Source: Salinicola peritrichatus
Lineage (GTDB): Bacteria > Pseudomonadota > Gammaproteobacteria > Pseudomonadales > Halomonadaceae
Direction: 5' to 3'
Length of the DNA: 64,000 nt
Assembly: GCF_003206715.1 (NCBI RefSeq)
Contig: NZ_PZJU01000049.1
Location: 82,105-146,104, forward strand
Shown here: positions 1 through 8,839 of the stretch, in pieces
How positions within the stretch are numbered: position 1 is the stretch's first letter
Layout of the letters: every line of letters begins with the position of its first letter
Made by a program: the position numbers and the translations under genes
Notes under the pieces: model-generated
Databases searched by the model: none
What the model saw: only the letters and a program-made list of their open reading frames with translations
What the model was told of the DNA's origin: nothing

Positions 1-3000
1 TCACGTCACCGGGAGAGCCGGTGCGCCGGGCAATGAGATCGTAGGCCACCGGCACGATGAATAGCGTCAGTAGCGTCGCCATGGCGACGCCGCAGAAGAT
101 CACGGTGCCGATCACCACGCGCGACTCCGCGCCGGGACCGAACGCTAGGATCAACGGTACGGCACCCGCCATGGTGGTGACCGTGGTCATCAGTATCGGA
201 CGTAGCCGGGTGACGGCTGCGTCGACCAGCGCCGTATGGAAGTCATGGCCCTCGTCGCGCAACTGGTTGGCGAATTCGACGATCAGTATCCCGTTCTTGG
301 CGGCGAGGCCGACCAGCATGACCAGGCCTACCTGGCTGTAGATGTTGAGCGACTGTCCGCTGGCCCAGAGGCCGAGCAGGGCGCCGCTGATCGCCAGCGG
401 TACCGTCAGCATGATCACCAACGGATGCACGAAGCTCTCGAACTGGGCCGCCAGCACCAGGAACACCACGACGAAGCCGAGGAGCAATAGAAAGGTCGTG
501 GCGCCACTGGCTTCCTGGTAGTCCCGCGACGGTCCCTTGTAGTCGATGACCGCTTCGCTGGGGAGTTCCTCGTCGGCAATCCGCTGCAGGTAGGCGAGGG
601 CATCGCCGATTGCGACGCCGTCGGCGAGATTGGCCTCCAGCGTGATCGCGCGCATTCGATTGAAGCGGTTGAGTTCGCTGGCGCCGGCGAATTCCGAGAT
701 CGAGACCAGGCTTGCCAGTGGAATCAAGGCCCCGCTGGTGGCGGAGCGCACCTGGACGTTGTCCAAGGCGCTCGGGCTGCGCTGACGCTCGCGCTCGCCT
801 TCCAGGACTACGTCGTACTCCTCGCCTTCGTCGACATAGGTGGTGACATTGCGGCCACCGAACAGTGTCTCCAGGGTATTGCCGATCGTGCTGACGGTGA
901 CGCCGAGCGTGGCGGCGCGATTGTAGTCGATCTCGATGCGCAGCTGTGGCTGCGTCTCCTTGTAGTCGCTGTCGACGGCCTCGAGCCCGATATCGCCATC
1001 ATCGCGAATGCGCGTCAGCATGCGATCGCGCCAGTCGACCAGCTGTTCGTAGGTGCTGCCGCCGATGACGAACTGGATCGGCTTCTCCACCCGCCCGCCG
1101 AAGCCCTGGCGCATCACCGGCGTGGCGGTCACGCCGGGGAGGTCCGAGAGCTCGCGCCTGACATCGGCCATGATGTCCCAGGCCGAGCGCCGCTCGCCCC
1201 AGTCGTTGAGGGTGACGACGGCCATGCCGTCGTTGAAGTTCTCGACGTTGCCGAAGCCGCGCGGTCCTCGAATCGAGACCTGCTTGATGTCGCCGGCATC
1301 GACCAGCGTCATCAGGCGAGCTTCGATCTCGTCGTAGTAATCCTGCATATAGCGGAAGGTGGCACCGGGCGGCCCCTCGATCAGCACGAAGAAAGCGCCG
1401 CGATCCTCCTGGGGCGTGTACTCGTTGGGCAACTGCTGGAACAGCCACGCGGTCAGCGCCAGCATGGCCGCGAACAGGCCGACGACGGCCCAGCGCCAGC
1501 GCAGTGCGCCGAGCAGGCAGCGCCGATAGATCGCCTGGGATCGGTCCAGCAGCCAGTGCACGCCATGGCTGATCCGGCTTTCGTGCATTCGGGCGCTGAG
1601 CAGCTTGGAGCACAGCATCGGGGCCAGCGACAGGGCGACGAGGCACGACAGACCGACCGCGGCAGCGAGCGTCAGCGCGAACTCGGAAAACAGCCGCCCG
1701 ATGTCGCCCTGCAACAAGCTCAGCGGGATGAAGACGGTGATCAGTACCAGGGTCGTGGCGATGACGGCGAAACCGATCTGCCGGGTACCGCGAAAGGCGG
1801 CGACCAGTGGCGTCTCTGCATGGACCACCATGCGCCGGTGGACGTTCTCGATCACCACGATGGCGTCGTCCACCACCAGCCCGATCGCCAGCACCAGGGC
1901 CAGCAGGGTCAGCAGATTGAGGGTGAAACCGAACAGCGCCAGAAAGATGAAGGTGCCGATCAGCGAAATGGGGACCGTCACCGCCGGCACCAGGGTTGTG
2001 CGGAAGTTGCCGAGGAACAGAAAGATCACCATCACCACCAGCGCCATGGCGATGAACAGCGTCGATACCACTTCGTGAAGCGCACCGGAGACGAACACCG
2101 ACGAGTCGAAGTTGAGCGAGAGCCGCATGCCGTCGGGCAGCGTCGACTGCAGCCTCGCCATCTCCGCCTTGGCGCCATTGGCCACTTCGAGCACGCTGGC
2201 GGTCGACTGCTTGATCATGCCCAAGCCGACCATGGGCACTTCGTTGCCGCGATAGAGCGAGCGCTCTTCCACCGAGCCCACTTCGACTCGCGCGACATCG
2301 GCGAGTCTTACCAGATAGCCGTCGCTGCCGCGGGCGATGACCAGGTTCCGGAAGTCTTCGGCGGTGGTGAAGCTGCGTGGCAGGCGCAGCGTGAACTGGC
2401 GGTCGCGGGACTCCAGAAAACCGGCCGGGAGCTCGACGTTCTCGGACTCCAGGGCATCGGCGACGTCATCCACGGTCAGTTGCCGCGCGGCCAGCGCGTT
2501 GCGGTCGAGCCAGACCCGCATGGCATACTCCTTGCCGCCGCTGAGTCGGACCCGGGCCACGCCATTTTGGGTCGAGAAGCGGTCGACCAGATAGCGGTTG
2601 GCGTAGTCGGTGAGTTCGGGAATGGTATAGCCCTCGCCGGAGAGCGACAGCCAGATGATGACATCGTCGCTGCTATCGCTCTTCTCGATCTCCGGCGGCT
2701 CCGCCTGATCGGGCAAGTTGTCGGCCACCGACGAAATGCGGTCGCGAATATCGTTGGCGGCGCCGTCGATGTCGCGGTCCAGCGAGAATTCGACATCGAT
2801 TTCCGATTCGCCGTCGGCGCTGCTCGACTCGATCGAGACGATACCTTCGATGCCGGCGATGCGGTCCTCCAGCAACTGGGTGATGCGCGTCTCGACCACG
2901 TTGGCGGAGGCGCCCGGATAGTTGGTCTCGATGCTGACGATCGGCGGATCGATCGCCGGGTATTCCTGCAATGGCAGGCGCTCCATGGCGAGCAGGCCGA

Positions 3001-3070
3001 AAGCGATCAGCAGCAGCGAGACGACCGTGGCGAAGACCGGACGGCGAATGGAAAGGTCGGAAATCCGCAT
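1..3070 (-). CDS. RND efflux pump permease, inner-membrane subunit (3' end beyond window)
   Basis: AcrB/MexB-type proton-driven resistance-nodulation-division permease that would export drugs or other lipophilic compounds through a tripartite pump. Translating the minus strand from ATG 3070 gives an open frame to base 1, about 1023 residues, beginning MRISDLSIRRPVFATVVSLL (the usual N-terminal helix). Family landmarks are visible: the TM4 proton-relay pair in LAIGLVVDDAIVVIENVHRR, and the TM10 lysine in VGLAAKNGILIVEFANQLR. The ATG overlaps the stop of the upstream fusion-protein gene by one base (TGATG), so the two are translationally coupled. The gene lacks only a short C-terminal piece. 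Substrate range cannot be read from sequence; the short N-terminal motif style resembles the MdtBC/MexF/VexF side of the family as much as AcrB. Confidence 0.93.
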   Translation of the reverse strand, partial: MRISDLSIRRPVFATVVSLLLIAFGLLAMERLPLQEYPAIDPPIVSIETNYPGASANVVETRITQLLEDRIAGIEGIVSIESSSADGESEIDVEFSLDRDIDGAANDIRDRISSVADNLPDQAEPPEIEKSDSSDDVIIWLSLSGEGYTIPELTDYANRYLVDRFSTQNGVARVRLSGGKEYAMRVWLDRNALAARQLTVDDVADALESENVELPAGFLESRDRQFTLRLPRSFTTAEDFRNLVIARGSDGYLVRLADVARVEVGSVEERSLYRGNEVPMVGLGMIKQSTASVLEVANGAKAEMARLQSTLPDGMRLSLNFDSSVFVSGALHEVVSTLFIAMALVVMVIFLFLGNFRTTLVPAVTVPISLIGTFIFLALFGFTLNLLTLLALVLAIGLVVDDAIVVIENVHRRMVVHAETPLVAAFRGTRQIGFAVIATTLVLITVFIPLSLLQGDIGRLFSEFALTLAAAVGLSCLVALSLAPMLCSKLLSARMHESRISHGVHWLLDRSQAIYRRCLLGALRWRWAVVGLFAAMLALTAWLFQQLPNEYTPQEDRGAFFVLIEGPPGATFRYMQDYYDEIEARLMTLVDAGDIKQVSIRGPRGFGNVENFNDGMAVVTLNDWGERRSAWDIMADVRRELSDLPGVTATPVMRQGFGGRVEKPIQFVIGGSTYEQLVDWRDRMLTRIRDDGDIGLEAVDSDYKETQPQLRIEIDYNRAATLGVTVSTIGNTLETLFGGRNVTTYVDEGEEYDVVLEGERERQRSPSALDNVQVRSATSGALIPLASLVSISEFAGASELNRFNRMRAITLEANLADGVAIGDALAYLQRIADEELPSEAVIDYKGPSRDYQEASGATTFLLLLGFVVVFLVLAAQFESFVHPLVIMLTVPLAISGALLGLWASGQSLNIYSQVGLVMLVGLAAKNGILIVEFANQLRDEGHDFHTALVDAAVTRLRPILMTTVTTMAGAVPLILAFGPGAESRVVIGTVIFCGVAMATLLTLFIVPVAYDLIARRTGSPGDV

Positions 3071-4224
3071 CAGTCATCCGCCTGGGACTGGGTGGCTTTG
3101 CGCTGGCGCTCGAGAACGCCTTCGATGTCTCCTTCGCCGACGTTCTCGGTGATCAGCTCGACGGTGTCGCCCTCGCGAACCTTGAGCGTGCCGTGGGTGA
3201 CGATGCGGTCGCCGCTGGCGAGCCCCTGCGTGACTTCGACCTCGCCTTCGCGACGCTCGCCTATCGTCACTTCGCGCTGGGTCACGCGAGCGGGTTCGTC
3301 GCCTTCGATCAGCCATACCGTCTGGCGCTCGCCATCGGGCACCAGGGCGCTCTCCGGAACCGTCAGGGCATGGCGCGGCGGTCGATTCAACTGTACCTCC
3401 ATCAACATGCCCGACAGCAGCCTGCCATCGGCATTGTCGAGGTTGGCGCGTACCACCAGGCTGCGCGACACCGGATCGATGCGGGTACCCAGCGTGGCGA
3501 CCTCGGCGCGGAAGGTCTCGCCGGGGTAGCTGGGTGTGGTGGCGCTGAGTGTCAGGCCGGGATGCAGCACGGAAAGCAGCGTCGCCGGTACCGTGAAGTC
3601 GAGCTTCATCGTGTCGAGCTTGTCGAGCGTGACCAGCTCGGTGCCGGGGGTGACCAATGCGCCGACGCTGATCTCGCGAAGGCCGACGGTGCCGGCAAAG
3701 GGCGCCGTGAGGCGATGATCGGCGATACTGGCCCGAATGGCGTCGATCTCGGCCTCGCTTTGCTTGACCAGCGCCGCGTTGTCCTCGAGCGTGGCGCGCA
3801 CGCCGAGATTCCTGTCCTGGAGTTGCTGGGCCCGGTCGAGCGCGCTCTGACGCTGACCGAGCAACGCCTGGGCCGCGCGTAGCTCCGCCTGGGCCTGATC
3901 GTCGTCGAGTTGGATCAGCCACTGGCCCGCCTCGACCGTGGCGCCGTCTTCGAAATTGATGGCGTCGATGGTGGCGGTCAGCGTCGACGAGAGCGTGACG
4001 CTCTCATCCGCCCGCAGCGTTCCCAGTGCCTCGACCGGATCCTGCCATGTCGATTGCTTGACGCTGGCGCCAATGACGGCAATGGGGGCGGCTTCCTGGG
4101 CGGTTGCGGCGGTGCCATCGCCCAGCAGCAGGGAGAGGACGCACAGACCCAGTCGGATTGTCGCCGATAGGCAGTGTCGCAGCCGAATCGTGAACGATAA
4201 GCGGGTGGCCGATTTCATTGTCAT
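3070..4224 (-). CDS. RND efflux periplasmic adaptor (membrane-fusion protein, HlyD/AcrA family)
   Basis: Periplasmic adaptor linking the RND permease to an outer-membrane channel; 384 residues. The N-terminus is a signal peptide (hydrophobic run LGLCVLSLLLGDG followed by ATAQE). The mature part follows AcrA order: a barrel-sandwich/lipoyl half (ATIDAINFEDGATVEAGQWL), a coiled-coil hairpin at about residues 110-170 (rich in Gln, Arg, Ala and Glu), the second lipoyl half (LTAPFAGTVGLREISVGALV), a beta-barrel and a membrane-proximal domain. The tail is polar (RQRKATQSQADD). Met3 is an alternative start two codons downstream. It is first in the operon with the permease; no outer-membrane factor gene follows within the window. 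Confidence 0.92.
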   Translation of the reverse strand: MTMKSATRLSFTIRLRHCLSATIRLGLCVLSLLLGDGTAATAQEAAPIAVIGASVKQSTWQDPVEALGTLRADESVTLSSTLTATIDAINFEDGATVEAGQWLIQLDDDQAQAELRAAQALLGQRQSALDRAQQLQDRNLGVRATLEDNAALVKQSEAEIDAIRASIADHRLTAPFAGTVGLREISVGALVTPGTELVTLDKLDTMKLDFTVPATLLSVLHPGLTLSATTPSYPGETFRAEVATLGTRIDPVSRSLVVRANLDNADGRLLSGMLMEVQLNRPPRHALTVPESALVPDGERQTVWLIEGDEPARVTQREVTIGERREGEVEVTQGLASGDRIVTHGTLKVREGDTVELITENVGEGDIEGVLERQRKATQSQADD

Positions 4225-4325
4225 GGTCGAGTTGGCGTCTTGGCAGCGTCACGGTGGGTTGGCTCCGGCTATTCGTTACTACCTGAACGTTGGATGAATG
4301 AAAAGACCGTCTGGATAAACGGCTC

Positions 4326-4334
4326 TGTTAGAAT
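4326..4334 (+). promoter_or_regulatory. Extended -10 promoter for the flavoprotein gene
   Basis: TGTTAGAAT, an extended -10 (TG-N-TAGAAT) 36 bases before the start codon at 4370. No strong -35 is visible at 16-18 bases, as expected for extended -10 promoters. Prediction from sequence only. Confidence 0.45.
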
Positions 4335-4369
4335 GCCCGGCCACTTTCCAAGGCTGGGTCGAGGCGGAC

Positions 4370-5551
4370 ATGAAAACCTACGACGTCGTTATTATCGGCG
4401 CCGGCGCGGCTGGCTTGATGTGCGCGCTCACCGCTGGCTACCGCGGCCTACGGGTACACGTCATCGATCATGCCAATAAAGCCGGGAAGAAGATCCTGAT
4501 GTCCGGCGGCGGCCGCTGCAATTTCACTAACCTGGCGACTTCGCCCGCACACTTCTTTTCCGGCAATCCCCGCTTCGCGATCTCGGCCCTGAAGCGTTAT
4601 ACACCCCAGCATTTCGTCGAGTTGGTCGAACGCCATGGGATCGATTACGTCGAGAAGGCGCCCGGGCAGTTGTTTTGCGCTCACTCTGCCAAAGAGATCG
4701 TCGCCATGCTGCTGACGGAGTGTGAATGGGCCGGTGTGGAGGTTTCGCTCTCCACACCGGTGACAGGCGTCAAGCGGTTGGGCGAGAGCATGCAATTGGC
4801 GACGGCCGACGGTCGGCTCGAAGCCGGCGTTGTGGTGGTCGCCAGCGGTGGATTGTCGATCCCGACCCTTGGCGCCAGTGGCTTCGGTTATGATCTGGCC
4901 CGCCAGTTTGGGCTGGCGGTGACCGAGACCCGCGCTGCGCTGGTGCCGTTTACGGTGACCTCCCGATGGAAGGCGGCGCTGGCGGAGCTGTCGGGGCTGT
5001 CTTGTCCGGTGGCGGTGAGCTGCGGCGATGGCCACTACCGTGAGCCGCTGCTGTTCACCCACCGGGGGCTCTCGGGACCGGCGATGCTGCAGGCTTCCAG
5101 TCACTGGCAGCCGGGCATGGCGGTGGAGATCGACTGGCTGCCCGCGGTCTCGGTTGGCGAGACGCTGACGGCATTACGCCGCGCTTCGCCCAAACGGCGG
5201 CTGGCAACCTGGCTGGGCGAGAATCTGCCCAAGCGGCTGGCTCAGGCGCTGATGACCTGGCAGGAATGGCGGGATCGCCCCTTGGCCGAGTTGTCGAATT
5301 CGGACATCGCCGCGATCGAAGCCGTGCTGAAGGCCTGGCGGTTCAAGCCGGCGGGCACCGAGGGCTGGCGTACCGCCGAAGTCACCATGGGCGGTGTCGA
5401 TACGGCGGCAATTTCTTCGAAGACGTTTGCCGTCAATGCGTTGCCACAGCTTCGTTTCATCGGGGAAGTATTGGATGTCACCGGCCAGTTGGGCGGTTTC
5501 AACTTCCAATGGGCCTGGGCATCGGGCGTGGCTTGCGGCCAGGCTGTTTGA
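4370..5551 (+). CDS. YhiN/BaiN/HI0933-family NAD(P)/FAD-dependent flavoprotein
   Basis: Putative cytosolic flavoprotein of the HI0933/YhiN family (aminoacetone oxidase-like; some members act as bile-acid dehydratase BaiN). At 393 residues it is the normal family length. The N-terminus has the Rossmann dinucleotide-binding motif VIIGAGAAGLMCALTAG (residues 4-20), followed by the family signature GKKILMSGGGRCNFTN (about 39-54). The C-terminus carries VTMGGVDTAAISSKT and the second FAD-contacting segment GEVLDVTGQLGGFNFQWAWA, both diagnostic. It is monocistronic, with an extended -10 promoter upstream. The physiological substrate is not known for most members, so no gene symbol is assigned. Confidence 0.88.
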   Translation: MKTYDVVIIGAGAAGLMCALTAGYRGLRVHVIDHANKAGKKILMSGGGRCNFTNLATSPAHFFSGNPRFAISALKRYTPQHFVELVERHGIDYVEKAPGQLFCAHSAKEIVAMLLTECEWAGVEVSLSTPVTGVKRLGESMQLATADGRLEAGVVVVASGGLSIPTLGASGFGYDLARQFGLAVTETRAALVPFTVTSRWKAALAELSGLSCPVAVSCGDGHYREPLLFTHRGLSGPAMLQASSHWQPGMAVEIDWLPAVSVGETLTALRRASPKRRLATWLGENLPKRLAQALMTWQEWRDRPLAELSNSDIAAIEAVLKAWRFKPAGTEGWRTAEVTMGGVDTAAISSKTFAVNALPQLRFIGEVLDVTGQLGGFNFQWAWASGVACGQAV

Positions 5552-5559
5552 GCTACGGA

Positions 5560-5592
5560 CTTGCGCCGGATTCAGGGGCTGTAAAAGCGGCT
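5560..5592. repeat. Short dispersed repeat, copy A
   Basis: Begins 8 bases after the flavoprotein stop codon. The core CTTGCGCCGGATTC followed by GGGG, CTGTAAAA and GCG closely matches a second segment at 14327-14360 that also starts just after a stop codon. About 28 of 33 aligned positions agree when two single-base gaps are allowed. It contains a GCGCC/GGGC potential hairpin. Possibly a REP-like or transcript-end element. Confidence 0.4.
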
Positions 5593-5641
5593 ACGGGCTA
5601 TGACCACCCAGGATGCCGAGCAGCGGAGCCTGTTTCATTCG

Positions 5642-6289
5642 TCATCTCCTGTTGAGCAGCGGCCAGTTCTTCGGAAGAGAACTGGCCGCGTGCCGTGAGG
5701 CGAAACGCTCCAGGTCAGCGGGGGTGCAAGGTTGCCCGGTGAATATATCGACGTACTGTGCAACCCGGCTGATCCGGGTGTCCTTGGTCTCCTGGGTATG
5801 CATCGAGATGTAGCCGATCTGAAGCAGATAGACGGTTCTGGCGCGAGTGTCAGCCTCCAGGATGTCGTAACCGTAACGGATGAACATCGCCCTTAGCGCT
5901 TCGAGGCGCCGTTCATCGGCGCGGCGAACCCGCTCGGCCACCGCGCTATCCTGCAGGCTCCAACTTCTAATGGCGTACTCGAACTCCGAGTCGAAAAGGG
6001 AGGAGTCAAACCAGCAGTCGAAGACATTCAGTGTGGCCTCAACAATCGATGAAGCATACTTTTCGGTCTGCAGGACCAAGGCGTTGGTATTCTGGCTTTC
6101 CCAGCGCTCCAGTAGAGCTGCAAGCACCTCTTCACGGTCCTTGAACAACCAGTAGAAACTGGTGCGCGACGTCCCCAGCTTCTTGGCCAGCGGCACGATC
6201 TTGACCGCGCTGATACCCGCGCTAATCAGCAGGTCGTATGCCGCATCGATCCAGGCCATCCGGTTGATATTGGAATGGTCATTTTTCAC
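5642..6289 (-). CDS. TetR-family transcriptional regulator
   Basis: One-component repressor of 215 residues. The N-terminal helix-turn-helix is clear: AWIDAAYDLLISAGISAVKIVPLAKKLGTSRTSFYWLF at about residues 12-49, containing the TetR signature SRTSFYWLFKDREEVLAALL. The remainder is an alpha-helical ligand domain that I cannot assign to a ligand. Translation appears to start at a GTG codon. It is divergent from the oxidoreductase gene at 6435, and the shared 145-bp gap holds a 9-bp perfect inverted repeat overlapping that gene's promoter. Repression of the oxidoreductase is therefore the likely job (inference). Confidence 0.9.
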   Translation of the reverse strand: MKNDHSNINRMAWIDAAYDLLISAGISAVKIVPLAKKLGTSRTSFYWLFKDREEVLAALLERWESQNTNALVLQTEKYASSIVEATLNVFDCWFDSSLFDSEFEYAIRSWSLQDSAVAERVRRADERRLEALRAMFIRYGYDILEADTRARTVYLLQIGYISMHTQETKDTRISRVAQYVDIFTGQPCTPADLERFASRHAASSLPKNWPLLNRR

Positions 6290-6349
6290 GCAGTTCTCTC
6301 TAAGTCATTGGGCACGACGCGGATGATATCAGGAAGCCTTGTCGTCGTT

Positions 6350-6401
6350 CTGTACATCGATGTCATGTTTATTGACAAGGATGTACAGCGAAGGCTAGCT
6401 T
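6350..6401 (+). promoter_or_regulatory. Promoter with probable TetR operator
   Basis: CTGTACATC (6350-6358) and GATGTACAG (6380-6388) form a perfect 9-bp inverted repeat. A promoter reading toward the oxidoreductase lies within it: -35 TTGACA at 6373-6378, a 17-base spacer, and -10 TAGCTT at 6396-6401. The right arm of the repeat sits between -35 and -10, where a bound dimer would block RNA polymerase. The adjacent divergent TetR gene is the obvious candidate binder (inference). Confidence 0.6.
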
Positions 6402-6434
6402 GAGTCAACACTAAAACAACAAGGGAGTCTCACC

Positions 6435-8471
6435 GTGAAAAACGATCCGTTGTTGCAGCCCCTGCAACTCAAGCACCTGACGCTGAAAAATCGGGTCATG
6501 CTTACCTCGCACGAACCTGCCTACCCGGAAGACGGCATGCCCAAGGCGCTGTACCGGGCCTATCATGTCGAGCGTGCCAAGGCCGGCGTGGCGTTGACCA
6601 TGACTGCGGGCTCCGCATCGGTCTCCAAGGACAGCCCACCGGTCTTCAACAACATTCTCGCCTACAAGGACGAGGTGGTGCCGTGGATGCGTGAGCTGAC
6701 CGAAGCCTGTCATGAGCACGGCACGGCGGTCATGATCCAGCTGACACACCTGGGGCGCCGCACCCGCTGGGACAAAGCGGATTGGTTGCCGGTCATTTCG
6801 GCTTCGAATCACCGTGAGGCCGCCCACCGCGCCTACCCCAAGAAGGCGGAACTCTGGGATATCGAGCGCCTGATCCGGGATTACACCGATGCCGCCGAGC
6901 GCATGCATGCCGCCGGCCTGGATGGACTCGAGATCCAGGCCTATGGGCATCTGATGGATCAGTTCTGGTCGCCGCTGACCAATGAACTCGACGGGCCTTA
7001 CGGCGGCAGTCTGGAAAATCGGCTGCGCTTTACCTTCGAGGTGCTGGCGAGCATCCGCGAGCGGGTCGGCGAGAGGTTCCTGCTGGGCGTGCGCTACACC
7101 GGCGACGAATGCCTGCCGGGAGGCTTCGACGCGCGCGATGGCATGGAGATATCGCACCGGCTGAAGGACAGCGGCCTGGTGGATTTCCTCAACGTCGTGA
7201 AGGGACATATCGATACCGACCCGGGCCTGACGGATGTCATTCCGATCCAGGGCATGCCCAGTGCGCCGCATCTGGATTTCGCCGGCGAGATCAAGCGCGA
7301 AGTCGACTTTCCCACCTTCCACGGCGCCAAGATTCAGGATGTCGCCACGGCGCGTCACGCGATCGCCTCCGGCAAGGTGGACATGATCGGCATGACGCGT
7401 GCCCATATGGCCGACCCGCACCTGATGAAGAGGGTCATGGAGGGGCGCGAAGAGGAAATTCGCCCCTGTGTCGGTGCCAACTACTGTCTCGACCGCATCT
7501 ACCAGGGCGGGGCGGCCTACTGCATCCACAACGCGGCGACCGGCCGCGAGACCACCATGCCGCATACCATTGTACCGGCCGACACCCGGCGGAAAGTCGT
7601 GGTGATCGGCACCGGGCCTGGCGGCCTGGAAGCGGCGCGAGTGGCGGCCGAGCGCGGACACGAAGTGGTCGTATTCGAAGCCGCCGACGCGCCCGGTGGC
7701 CAGATTCGCCTGACGGCACAGAGCGAACGTCGTCGTGAAATGATGGGTATCGTCGACTGGCGTTACGAGCGCTGCCAGAAGATGGGCGTTACCTTCCATT
7801 TCAATGTCTTCGCGGAACAGGACGAGGTGCTCGCGGAATCGCCGGATGTCGTCATCGTGGCGACCGGCGGCCTGCCCAACGAGCAGGCGCTGGCGGAAGG
7901 CAACGAACTGGCGGTGACGGGCTGGGATATTCTCTCCGGTCACGCTAAACCGGGCAGCAACGTGCTCGTTTACGATGACGCCGGCGATCATACCGCACTG
8001 CAGGCGGCGGAAATCGTCGCCAAGGCGGGCGGGAAGGTCGAGTACATGACCGCTGACCGGACGCTGGCGTCGGAAGTCATGGCCATGAATCTGGTGCCGT
8101 ACATGCGCTCTCTGCAGGTGCGAGACGTTACCTTCACGCCCACCTTCCGGTTAAAGGGCATTCGCCGCGATGGTAACGATCTGGTGGCCTCAGTCAGCAG
8201 CGACTACACCCAGGTCGAGAAGGAACGGCGAGTCGATCAAGTGATCGTGAACTTCGGCACTCTGCCCATGGCGGACCTCTACGAAGAGCTGAAGCCGTTA
8301 TCGAGCAATCTGGGCGCGGTCGACTACGACAACCTGATCGTCGGCAGCCCGCAATCGCTCGATACCAACCCGGACGGCAAGTTTCAGTTATTCAGAGTCG
8401 GCGATGCGATTTCTCATAGAAACACGCATGCGGCGATCTATGATTCGCTGCGGTTGGTAAAAGATCTGTAA
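6435..8471 (+). CDS. FMN/FAD oxidoreductase of the trimethylamine dehydrogenase/DgcA (N-demethylase) family
   Basis: Two-part flavoenzyme of 678 residues. An N-terminal old-yellow-enzyme TIM barrel (about 1-340) binds FMN and contains QLTHLGRRTRW and the barrel signature SPLTNELDGPYGGSLENRLRF. The C-terminal NAD(P)/FAD-like domains begin with VVVIGTGPGGLEAARVAAERG at about residue 391. The family usually oxidises methylated amines or dienoyl-CoA; overall it most resembles dimethylglycine or N-methylproline (stachydrine) demethylases such as DgcA and StcD, a judgement from remembered family features. In the iron-sulfur segment, Cys345, Cys351 and Cys363 are present, but the position matching the second cluster ligand of trimethylamine dehydrogenase is Ala348. 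It starts at GTG after GGGAG and is controlled by the divergent TetR gene. Confidence 0.85.
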   Translation: MKNDPLLQPLQLKHLTLKNRVMLTSHEPAYPEDGMPKALYRAYHVERAKAGVALTMTAGSASVSKDSPPVFNNILAYKDEVVPWMRELTEACHEHGTAVMIQLTHLGRRTRWDKADWLPVISASNHREAAHRAYPKKAELWDIERLIRDYTDAAERMHAAGLDGLEIQAYGHLMDQFWSPLTNELDGPYGGSLENRLRFTFEVLASIRERVGERFLLGVRYTGDECLPGGFDARDGMEISHRLKDSGLVDFLNVVKGHIDTDPGLTDVIPIQGMPSAPHLDFAGEIKREVDFPTFHGAKIQDVATARHAIASGKVDMIGMTRAHMADPHLMKRVMEGREEEIRPCVGANYCLDRIYQGGAAYCIHNAATGRETTMPHTIVPADTRRKVVVIGTGPGGLEAARVAAERGHEVVVFEAADAPGGQIRLTAQSERRREMMGIVDWRYERCQKMGVTFHFNVFAEQDEVLAESPDVVIVATGGLPNEQALAEGNELAVTGWDILSGHAKPGSNVLVYDDAGDHTALQAAEIVAKAGGKVEYMTADRTLASEVMAMNLVPYMRSLQVRDVTFTPTFRLKGIRRDGNDLVASVSSDYTQVEKERRVDQVIVNFGTLPMADLYEELKPLSSNLGAVDYDNLIVGSPQSLDTNPDGKFQLFRVGDAISHRNTHAAIYDSLRLVKDL

Positions 8472-8512
8472 AGTTCCCACGGCTGCGTCCGGCAAATGAA
8501 GTTCGCCATCGA

Positions 8513-8540
8513 GCACAGGCCACCGATCGGTGGCCTGTGC
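8513..8540. terminator. 28-bp perfect palindrome between convergent genes
   Basis: GCACAGGCCACCGA followed by its exact reverse complement, giving a 14-bp stem with almost no loop. It lies between the stop of the oxidoreductase gene (8471) and the stop of the convergent YqjK-like gene (8546), the expected place for a bidirectional terminator. There is no T-tract on either side, so the mechanism is uncertain. Confidence 0.5.
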
Positions 8541-8545
8541 GAAGA

Positions 8546-8839
8546 TCAGCGCCCGCGCATCGCGCGATAGAGCGCTTTCCCGCGGTTGACCATCATCAGG
8601 CCGGTGAGGGCGCGCTTGAGCCAGCGCCCGGTCGAACGCGGCTTGCGCGCGCCGCGCATAGCGAAGAGGCCGCCGACGGCCATCAATGGAATGCGCCACT
8701 GCATCAGCTTGTTCCATCCCGCGTCGATCGGGGCCGTGGCCTCGCGCCACTCCCGCATCGCCGCCGTCATGTCCAGACGCTGCTGCAGGATCTCGTCTTC
8801 GAGGTCGTCGATCTGCTGTTGGCGGCTGCGCTCAGTCAT
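8546..8839 (-). CDS. YqjK-like small membrane-associated protein
   Basis: About 97 residues from the preferred start MTERSRQQQIDDLEDEIL (ATG 8839); an in-frame upstream start at 8866 would add nine residues inside the neighbouring gene. There is a charged N-terminal helix, then a hydrophobic stretch (IPLMAVGGLFAM), then a very basic C-terminus (KPRSTGRWLKRALTG, YRAMRGR). It is last in a three-gene cluster with YqjE- and YqjD-like genes, overlapping its neighbour by 8 bases. The assignment rests on size, composition and gene order. Function is unknown; the E. coli cluster is linked to the inner membrane and stress. Confidence 0.7.
   Translation of the reverse strand: MTERSRQQQIDDLEDEILQQRLDMTAAMREWREATAPIDAGWNKLMQWRIPLMAVGGLFAMRGARKPRSTGRWLKRALTGLMMVNRGKALYRAMRGR

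Noticed and set aside
1556..3529. 657-residue plus-strand frame over the RND genes
   Set aside because: Antisense to the RND permease and adaptor, whose motifs are unambiguous on the minus strand. The product is His/Asp/Gln-rich low-complexity sequence.
8513..8540. 28-bp palindrome considered as a recombination or operator site
   Set aside because: Its location exactly between two convergent stop codons makes a terminator role simpler; no regulator or recombinase is nearby.
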